From contig CAZGNZ010000020.1 of NCBI GenBank assembly GCA_964527215.1, positions 1-64,000 on the forward strand: a stretch of DNA of 64,000 nucleotides, in the 5' to 3' direction. Position 1 is the first letter of the stretch; each line of letters begins with the position of its first letter. Below, piece after piece: positions 28,918 to 35,768 of the stretch. The notes under the pieces are model-generated. The model made no database searches, was not told the DNA's origin, and was given only the letters and a program-made list of their open reading frames with translations. This DNA is from CAZGNZ01 sp964527215. Its GTDB lineage: Bacteria; Fidelibacterota; Marinisomatia; SCGC-AAA003-L08; JACNLC01. A program made the translations under genes and the position numbers.

Positions 28918-29300
28918 TGTCTCCTCCGGTTTTGGGTTGCTGAAATTTTCTGCCGTCAGAGATTATTCGGCAGAAATGATAAAATGGATTTGATGGTTCG
29001 GAATCCTGCAAAGAGGGTATCTGGAATGTTCAAGCGACGGGGTAAAGTTACCTAATTCTCATCATTGATCAGCAGAAAAAGGTAAAACCTTGAAATTTGA
29101 AATTGGAAAACCGGAACTGCCTTTGGCTGATGAATACTCATTTCAATTTTACTGTTTCACCAAGCTCACGTATCAACTTCCAGCAGATAAGGCCCCACTT
29201 AACGGCTTGACAGCTTGACCAATGAATTTCAATATGCTGGCGAAGTTTAACTTGACAATTCAACCATTGCACCATTAAACGATTTCGCCAGGTGCAACGT

Positions 29301-29499
29301 CCATCCATCCCAAACCCCCACCCTCCTCTGGGGAATCGCACTTACGTGGAATTCAGGATGCAGCATCCCCAAACCCATCCGCAGACATTTGCCGGTGGAA
29401 AATCCAAATACACGAGAAATCATCCTCATCTTATACTATGCATCCTGAACCGCATTCCGGACGGCAATCGACTGAGAACCGACTCGATTATTTGACAAC
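29301..29499. repeat. Dispersed structured repeat, copy 1
   Basis: One of five family members (others at 29994, 59161, 59525, 60461). It begins ATCCCAAACCCCCACC and has an internal 11-bp inverted repeat TTCAGGATGCA (29352-29362) / TGCATCCTGAA (29439-29449). It also contains GGATGCAGCATCC, itself a palindrome, and ends with CCGCATTCCGGACGGCAATCG. It is about 95% identical by eye to the copy at 29994. No open frame of note. Confidence 0.8.
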
Positions 29500-29731
29500 T
29501 TAACCCGGATATTTCATGAGACTTCGTAATGAGATGATGAAAATGATTGATTCTACAAGGCATATGAAGAAAAATGAGTGAAATCGTACTGGACAGTACG
29601 TTGAGAACATTTTTCGATTAGAATTGAAAATCCGTCTCCTGACGGACGCTGTAGAATTGAGCAGATCCATCATCGTCCGGAAAATGCGAAGCATTTTACG
29701 CATAGATATTCTCATGAAATATTCGGGTTAA
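29500..29731. mobile_element. MITE copy 3, TTAA duplication, with internal insertions
   Basis: The element runs 29504-29727 (224 bp), flanked on both sides by TTAA. The matching empty site survives in the sister repeat at about 30190 (ACAACTTAACCTCGCC), which confirms the duplication and both ends. Compared with copies 1 and 2 it has two extra blocks: one bearing AAAATCCGTCTCCTGACGGA, the hairpin also found in the REP-like composite repeat, and one bearing AAAATGC-GAA-GCATTTT. Confidence 0.92.
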
Positions 29732-29888
29732 CCTCGCCATACCAGGAAGTCCCATTCAGCTATTACACCATTACACTATTTAACCATCTCACTATTCAAC
29801 GACACCTGGCCGGGAATCCCAACTCAACCACTCAACCTATTTCCATCCATTACACCCCTTCAGGGTTCTGCCGTAATTCTATCCGGTT

Positions 29889-29935
29889 CCCGGGGCGATG
29901 CCCCGGGCTGACGTATTTCAGCCCCTCCAGGGCTG
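29889..29935. repeat. REP-like double hairpin
   Basis: Perfect palindrome CCCGGGGC-GAT-GCCCCGGG (29889-29907), followed by a second stem CAGCCC/GGGCTG (29919-29924 with 29930-29935). This two-hairpin form with flanking CCCCTTCAGGG is widespread among bacterial REP elements linked to TnpA-REP (RAYT) enzymes. No such enzyme gene is in the window. Confidence 0.75.
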
Positions 29936-29993
29936 GAGGATATGAATTAAGCATACGATCTGTGGAATCACCGATTGAAAAATTCTCTCAAGA

Positions 29994-30194
29994 TCACCCA
30001 TCCCAAACCCCCACCCTCCTCCGGGGAATCGCACTTACGTGGAATTCAGGATGCAGCATCCCCAAATCCATCCGCAGACATTTGCCGGTGGAAAATCAAA
30101 ATGCACGAGAAATCATCCTCATCTTATACTATGCATCCTGAACCGCATTCCGGATGGCAATCGACTGAGAACAGACTCGATTATTCGACAACTT
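29994..30194. repeat. Dispersed structured repeat, copy 2
   Basis: Near-duplicate of the copy at 29301, with the same internal inverted repeat TTCAGGATGCA / TGCATCCTGAA. Its right flank (ACAACTTAACCTCGCCATACCAG) is the uninterrupted version of the sequence broken by MITE copy 3. This shows the duplication extends beyond the repeat and predates or survived the MITE insertion. Confidence 0.8.
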
Positions 30195-30505
30195 AACCTC
30201 GCCATACCAGTAAGTCCCATTCAGCCATTACACCATTTCACTACTCAATCAAACCCGGCCGGGAATCCCAACTCAACCACTCAACCATGCAAACAGCCAA
30301 CCTCACCCTGCAGGCAAGGGCATACTTAACCGATTACCCCATTCGCCATTACACTATTTCATCCATTATCCATTCGAATTTGCCGGTAACATTCTTACAC
30401 GTATTTCCGTTTGGGTTTCATTGTAAATCATTCATAACATTATTATTCAGGAATAATCCTGATCGTCCGGCCAAACATCAACTCAATGAAGCTCGAGGTA
30501 TTTGT

Positions 30506-33388
30506 ATGAAATTCAGTATCATTCCGGTTATTGCTGCCGTCACTTTGCTCTGGTGCGCTCCTGTGCCTCAATATGAAGCTGTACAGGCTGCAGAAAATCT
30601 GATTATTGAACGTGGTTCTAGAATTCCGGATAACGTGACCGTTTCCGATGTTATTGCTGTTTCCCGGCAGCAGGTGGATACCTGGTATTTGGTTACCTAT
30701 GCCCCTGCCGGTTTTGCCCTCATCGCAGCTGATAACTGTATCTCCCCAATTCTGGCTTATAGTTTTGATAATGATTTCCCTGAAGGACCATTGCCGCCGA
30801 GTCTGGACCAGTGGCTGAACGGCTGGCAGGCACAGATACATGACGCGGTTTCCCGAAACCTCCCCGCCGGCGAACAGACTGTCCGGGAATGGGCACACTA
30901 TACCCATCAGGATTTTACACCGAATCGCAGTCTTCGGGATGTTCCGCCGCTGCTGCCCTGTAACTGGAATCAGGATTCACCCTGGAACGCCGCTTGTCCT
31001 CTGGATCCGGCCGGACCGGGTGGACATGTCTATTCCGGCTGTGTGGCAGTCTCCATGGTGCAGGTAATGTATTACTGGGAATATCCGAATGTTGGGTATG
31101 GCTCCCATTCCTACTGGCACAATGAATACGGCGAACAGTTTGCTGATTTCGGCAATGCCTATTATGATTACAACGAAATGGAAGACAATGTATCTACCGC
31201 TGCCACTGCAGAACTTCACTATCATGCCGGTGTCGCGATTGATATGGGGTACAGTCCCAACGGATCCGGAGCCTGGGTGGGCGGAGGCCATTATCCCAGT
31301 GCCTTTTCCGCGATGACGGAACATTTCCTGTTCGATGAAGGCCAGATTGACTGGGTGGAACGCGAGGATTGGAATGACTCCGACTGGGCTATCCTGATGC
31401 AAACGGAATGTGATAACAACCGACCGGTAATCTACCGCGGATACGGGTCCGGCGGACATGCCTTCAATCTGGACGGATATCAGGGGGATGAACACTTTCA
31501 TTTTAACTGGGGTTGGGGCGGTGCCTATAACGGGTATTTTCATACCGGTAATCTGAACCCCGGCGGTTCCCACTTCAATGAAGGACAGGCAGCCATTATC
31601 GGACTGATTCCCCTGGAAGTTACCCATCCCAGAGTGGTGCTGAGGGATTATTCCATTACTGAATCCGGCGGTGACAGTGATCTCGTAATCAATCCCGGTG
31701 AATCTGCTGAAGTACTGGTGCAGATTGAAAACCTGTACCCCTTTGGAACCGCCTTTGCACTGGAAATGGAGCTGGTCAGTTTAAGCGAATCCATCACCGT
31801 TTCCGAAGAATACCTTTTTGCAGGTGATCTTCAACCTGCAGAGCAGCAGGACAACAATGATCTGCCTTTTGTACTGAATATTGATCCTGAAATCTTTCAG
31901 GGTACCTATTATCTGGAACTCAATGTCAGTGCCTTGACATCTGACAGCGACATATACACAGAATCTTTCCAGCTGCAGGTTTCTGTCTCCCTGAACCAGG
32001 CAGGATACCCGGCACTCCCGGAAGCACAGGTGGAGTCTTCTCCCCTCGTATTGGATATTGATAATGACGGATCTGATGTTGAAATTGTTTTCGGAGACTA
32101 CGAAGGTAGGGTTCATGTTCTCCATCCGGACGGCAGCGAACGGGAAGGCTGGCCATTTGAAACAGGCGATCAGATTTGGGCTTCACCGGCAATTGCGGAT
32201 ATTGATCTGGACGGTTCACTTGAAATCGTTATAGGGTCTAAAAGCAAGCACGTTTTTGTTTTGGAAATTGACGGCAGTGTCCAAACGGATTATTATGCCG
32301 ATCAGTTCACCATGGGCACGCCGGCACTGGGCAATCTGGACGAGGATCCGGAACTGGAAATCGTGTTTGGCGGATTCAGCAATCCCGGACAGGTATTTGC
32401 CATCAATCCCGATGGAAGCGATGTCCCCGGTTTTCCGCTTGTGGTGGATGAGAAAATCCAGCGTGGTATCGCATTAACCGATTTAAACGGAAACGGACAG
32501 GATGATCTGGTGTTTGGAACCGATGATGCTAATTTGTATCTGGTTTATGACGACGGATCAGTTGCGGACGGCTTTCCATTCGCGGTTGGGGATAAGATCA
32601 GAACCGCTCCGACAGTTCTGCATTTTGAAGGCAGCGACGATTTTCTGATTCTCGTGGGTTCCAAGGATGATGTGTTTTATGCCATTACCGACAGCGGAGA
32701 CCTGCATTTCAGTATTCCGACAGGCGGTGATATTGAGAGTTCCGTGAGCGTGATTGAAGACCCGGGGTACGGCCCCATGCTGTTTTTCGGCAGCAGTGAC
32801 GGATTTCTTTATGGCGTATTTGCCAGTGGAATCGCTGTCCCCGGATTTCCGGTGAACCTGAATCACGCCGTCACGGCTGAACCCATATTCACGGATCTGG
32901 ACGGAGACAATGAAATCGAACTGGTAGTGGGCACAACCGGCGGCAGTCTCTGGGCGCTGCATCTTGATGGTTCCGTACAGGAGAATTTCCCGATATCAGT
33001 TGAGTTTGGTGTGAAAAAACCGGTCACAGTGGCTGATATCGACAATGATGATGATTTGGAAATTATTGCCGGTACAATGGCCGGTCTTTCGGTTGTGGAC
33101 TACAAGCTGCTTTCCAGCGATCCCGGTCTCTGGCAGTGCTTCCGCGGCAGCGCGCTTCGCAGCGGAGTTGCGGAAACCTCTTTTGGATTGGGCTGCAGCA
33201 GCGGTATTGTGGGAGATATGAACTGCGATTACGGCTGTGACGTTATTGATCTCATTATATTGGTTAATGCCATTCTGGATGGGGATGATCTTTCCGGGAT
33301 GCTGACCCAGGCAGATGCAAATTTTGACGGTGCTGTGGATATTCTGGATGTGGTGACACTGGCTTCCATGATCATTGCCGCAATGTAA
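30506..33388 (+). CDS. Secreted C10 family cysteine peptidase with FG-GAP repeats and dockerin-like end
   Basis: 960-residue exported protease related to streptopain (SpeB). Order: signal peptide; propeptide-like segment (about 30-140); peptidase C10 domain with nucleophile C179 in SGCVAVSMVQVMYYW, catalytic H318 in GGHAFNLDGY and the HFNWGWGG strand (about 332-339); a beta-sandwich linker; a beta-propeller of FG-GAP/VCBS-type repeats (about 505-880, xDxDxDGxxEIVxG); and a dockerin-like pair at the end (GDMNCDYGCDVIDL, ADANFDGAVDILDV). The frame is open from 30287, but residues before ATG 30506 are encoded by repeat DNA; this ATG opens a signal peptide and has a GAGG site. It probably digests extracellular protein; the propeller suggests surface or partner binding. 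Confidence 0.93.
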   Translation: MKFSIIPVIAAVTLLWCAPVPQYEAVQAAENLIIERGSRIPDNVTVSDVIAVSRQQVDTWYLVTYAPAGFALIAADNCISPILAYSFDNDFPEGPLPPSLDQWLNGWQAQIHDAVSRNLPAGEQTVREWAHYTHQDFTPNRSLRDVPPLLPCNWNQDSPWNAACPLDPAGPGGHVYSGCVAVSMVQVMYYWEYPNVGYGSHSYWHNEYGEQFADFGNAYYDYNEMEDNVSTAATAELHYHAGVAIDMGYSPNGSGAWVGGGHYPSAFSAMTEHFLFDEGQIDWVEREDWNDSDWAILMQTECDNNRPVIYRGYGSGGHAFNLDGYQGDEHFHFNWGWGGAYNGYFHTGNLNPGGSHFNEGQAAIIGLIPLEVTHPRVVLRDYSITESGGDSDLVINPGESAEVLVQIENLYPFGTAFALEMELVSLSESITVSEEYLFAGDLQPAEQQDNNDLPFVLNIDPEIFQGTYYLELNVSALTSDSDIYTESFQLQVSVSLNQAGYPALPEAQVESSPLVLDIDNDGSDVEIVFGDYEGRVHVLHPDGSEREGWPFETGDQIWASPAIADIDLDGSLEIVIGSKSKHVFVLEIDGSVQTDYYADQFTMGTPALGNLDEDPELEIVFGGFSNPGQVFAINPDGSDVPGFPLVVDEKIQRGIALTDLNGNGQDDLVFGTDDANLYLVYDDGSVADGFPFAVGDKIRTAPTVLHFEGSDDFLILVGSKDDVFYAITDSGDLHFSIPTGGDIESSVSVIEDPGYGPMLFFGSSDGFLYGVFASGIAVPGFPVNLNHAVTAEPIFTDLDGDNEIELVVGTTGGSLWALHLDGSVQENFPISVEFGVKKPVTVADIDNDDDLEIIAGTMAGLSVVDYKLLSSDPGLWQCFRGSALRSGVAETSFGLGCSSGIVGDMNCDYGCDVIDLIILVNAILDGDDLSGMLTQADANFDGAVDILDVVTLASMIIAAM

Positions 33389-33397
33389 ATTATCATT

Positions 33398-33455
33398 CCG
33401 GTCCTGTCACTTCACAGGGCCGGATTCTCTCTCACCGGGATCATGACACCCGGTC
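33398..33455. terminator. Probable terminator between convergent genes
   Basis: Hairpin CCGGTCCTGT / ACAGGGCCGG (33398-33423) followed by ATTCTCTCTC, then a second hairpin ACCGGG-ATCATGAC-ACCCGGT. It lies between the C10 peptidase and the convergent TPR regulator. U-tracts are imperfect, so efficiency is uncertain. Confidence 0.5.
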
Positions 33456-34981
33456 TATATTAAATCCAAATGATAAAATAGATTTTCCCCCTTTGGGATT
33501 TTCAGTTTGCGGCGGATGGCAATTCGATAATTCTCAATGGTTTTCGGGGCCAGATTCGTCAGTGATGCGATATCCTTGGTTTGCATTTTAAGTTTCAAAA
33601 ATGCACAGATCTTCTGTTCGCGGAGTGACAGTGACGGGTATTTCCCGGTCAGATTCCTATAAAAATCGCCATGAACCTCCCTGAACCATTTCTCAAACTC
33701 ATCCCACACATGAATGGATTTCAGCTGGTCCTTTAACTCCCCGGACAGGGATTTGAGGCATGCTGCAATGATTGAATTGTCACGCGTTTTGGTGGCATTC
33801 TGAATTTTCTCCTGCCAGCCAACCATTAATTCCTGTTTCCGTGCCAGTGACATGGCTTTGGCTGTCAGTTCCCGTTTTTTGAGTTCGAGATCTTTTTCGA
33901 GCTCCTGAATTTTCAGTCTTTCCTGATATTGATTCATCACTTCTTCTGCCTCCTTCCGAAGACGTGCCTCGTGAACGTAGTAGGCTTTATCCGTCAGTTC
34001 TGCAAAGAGACTCATGTGATGCATCCCTGATTCGAAATTGCCGGCACCCCTGTAACTCTGTGCGGCGTAATAATGGATTTTCTGCTGCAGTTTGAGGATT
34101 CCCACACTGTCCAGCAGGTTCAAAGCTTTTTCTGACCATTCGATTCCCTCCTGGAAATGTTCGGCTTTTACGCAGTATTCCGCCTGGCAGATCAGAAGAT
34201 TGGCTTTTGATTCAGTGTTGTTTACTTCATCGCAGAGTTCCAGCGCTTTTTCATTTCTTTCAAGAGCCTGATCATAATTTCCGGCAGCTGCATGCAGACC
34301 GGCCTCAATACTGTATCCTCGAACAATATTCCGGGTGTCATCAAGTTTGATGAAAATTGGACGTGCCTGCCGGATCGCCTTCAATCCTTCCTCACTCCGC
34401 TTCATGGAAATATACAGTGAAGCCAGATTGGAAAGCTGCAGGGCTTCACGGTGGGGATCTCCCAGTTTCCGGCACAACTCCAGTGCTTGTTCATAATATG
34501 GAATGGTTTTTTCATATTCGAGAATTCGGCGGTAAGCCATACCGATCAGATTGTTGGAATTTATCTCGATTAAAATATCCTGCTCACCGCCTATCACCAG
34601 AGTCTCTTTCAGAAGGGCCAGTGCTTCCGCCACTTCTCCGCGCTGAATTTCTACGTAAGCCAGACGCATCATGATTTTTGCCATCAATACCGGATCGTTC
34701 AGTTTACGGACCGACTGAAGAGCTTGCGACAGGGTAAGAAATGCCGGTCCCCACTGGTTTTTCAGTGTCATTCGGCTGCCTAGATAGTAATGCAGACGGG
34801 TTTTATGGAATACATCAGAGACGGGTTCGACCAGTTTGCTGTACTGCTCAATATACGAATCTGCTTCATGGGGGAGGTTGTCCAGCAGCTTTGGGATCAG
34901 CTGTTCCAGCAGTTTTATTTTTATTGCGCTGTCGTTTGTATCAATAATTTGTTTTTTCAATATTTCTATGGTGTTTGACAT
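33455..34981 (-). CDS. TPR-repeat transcriptional regulator with LuxR-type HTH
   Basis: 508-residue cytosolic protein. About nine tetratricopeptide-like helical pairs (about 20-350), such as AYRRILEYEKTIPYYEQALELCRKLGD, are followed by a long coiled coil (about 355-410, RLKIQELEKDLELKKREL). A C-terminal LuxR/GerE-like helix-turn-helix follows (about 445-508: SLREQKICAFLKL, MQTKDIASL, APKTIENYRIAIRRKL). Similar TPR/coiled-coil/HTH regulators are frequent in Bacteroidetes-like genomes. The frame is open from a TTG at 35023; the ATG at 34981 was chosen because AGGATCACGTTAAG precedes it. It is transcribed away from the surface-protein operon that begins about 400-800 bp further along, which makes it a candidate regulator of that operon; that is inference from position. 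Confidence 0.88.
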   Translation of the reverse strand: MSNTIEILKKQIIDTNDSAIKIKLLEQLIPKLLDNLPHEADSYIEQYSKLVEPVSDVFHKTRLHYYLGSRMTLKNQWGPAFLTLSQALQSVRKLNDPVLMAKIMMRLAYVEIQRGEVAEALALLKETLVIGGEQDILIEINSNNLIGMAYRRILEYEKTIPYYEQALELCRKLGDPHREALQLSNLASLYISMKRSEEGLKAIRQARPIFIKLDDTRNIVRGYSIEAGLHAAAGNYDQALERNEKALELCDEVNNTESKANLLICQAEYCVKAEHFQEGIEWSEKALNLLDSVGILKLQQKIHYYAAQSYRGAGNFESGMHHMSLFAELTDKAYYVHEARLRKEAEEVMNQYQERLKIQELEKDLELKKRELTAKAMSLARKQELMVGWQEKIQNATKTRDNSIIAACLKSLSGELKDQLKSIHVWDEFEKWFREVHGDFYRNLTGKYPSLSLREQKICAFLKLKMQTKDIASLTNLAPKTIENYRIAIRRKLKIPKGENLFYHLDLI

Positions 34982-35396
34982 CTTAACGTGATCCTGTTGA
35001 TGATTATTGCTTTCAGTTTTCAATTCATATACTGAGGGCTGCTGCAGACTGGAAGGAACCTCAGTTCGACCATTAACAGACCAACCGGGTCACTGCTGAA
35101 GCAGCATATTGGCTGCCTTCTGTATTCTTTGACTCTGTTTTATCTCAATTTGTATATCGGACTGAAACCGCCAATTCACTGTTTCAAAAAACTGATTCCG
35201 AAACGTACGTAAACAGCTCAATCCAAATCCCGCATTCAAGTGAAATTATATAATGAATTTCGAATATCGGCGAGAGAAAATTTACCCGCTTTCTTTAACT
35301 CAATCAAACGATCCTTTTATCCTGTTTAGGGGGTTTTTGTGGGGTGCGGCAGATTTTGTTATTGAGGTAATTTTTTAAAAAGGAAATTACAGAATA
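34982..35396. other. Divergent intergenic region
   Basis: 415 bp between the TPR/LuxR-type regulator and the small gene heading the surface-protein locus. No gene was found. It is AT-rich with a G-rich patch (TTTAGGGGGTTTTTGTGGGG near 35326-35345). It should contain promoters in both directions; none could be assigned with confidence. Confidence 0.5.
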
Positions 35397-35585
35397 ATGA
35401 AAAAAACCCAAGAAACAGTCAACCGTGAAGACGGAGATTCATTGTTTTTGGAAAAATTAAAACAAGGTCTGGCTGTTTTTCTGAAGATGCTCAGGGAAGA
35501 TTTTTTTCTTCGAATGAACCGGGAGCAAACCAGGGATCAGGAAAATGAAATGTATCTTTATGATTTGACGGATGAGATAAATTGA
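35397..35585 (+). CDS. Possible small hydrophilic protein
   Basis: 62 codons from ATG with an AAAAAGGAAATT purine-rich site about 12 nt upstream. The product is charged and helix-forming (LEKLKQGLAVFLKMLREDFFLRMNRE), with no signal peptide or membrane segment. It is not recognised. It lies between the TPR regulator and the first surface protein, about 180 bp ahead of the latter. It could be a real small protein, or chance coding in AT-rich DNA; the lack of homologue knowledge keeps confidence low. Confidence 0.4.
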   Translation: MKKTQETVNREDGDSLFLEKLKQGLAVFLKMLREDFFLRMNREQTRDQENEMYLYDLTDEIN

Positions 35586-35768
35586 AAGCTGCAGACTAAC
35601 AACGCATTGTATTCAACGAGAATAAAAATTTTATGAGATTGATTTTCACAAATCATTCATGGATAAACGGAATTTCTGTAAGGACACCTGTTCAAAGTAA
35701 ATCGAATACCAACTTTACTGTATCAATTGAATATTATTACACATAACCACCACACAATGGAGAAACGG

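Larger units (their letters stand above)
28918..30505. other. Gene-free, repeat-rich region
   Basis: About 1.6 kb with no supported gene. It holds two copies of a roughly 200-nt dispersed repeat (29301 and 29994), MITE copy 3 inserted at the edge of the first, and a REP-like pair of hairpins at 29889-29935. Degenerate pyrimidine/A-rich tracts of the form CATTACACCATT-CACTATT occur near 29760, 30225 and 30345. Frames in this region, including the upstream extension of the C10 peptidase frame, are not protein-like. Confidence 0.75.

Noticed and set aside
29301..30194. Retron or integron attC interpretation of the structured repeats
   Set aside because: No reverse transcriptase or integron integrase in the window, no genes between copies, and no clear attC core GTTRRRY/RYYYAAC pairing was found.
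30287..30505. Longer N-terminus for the C10 peptidase
   Set aside because: The extra 73 codons fall in repeat-derived low-complexity DNA and would bury the signal peptide that starts at 30506.
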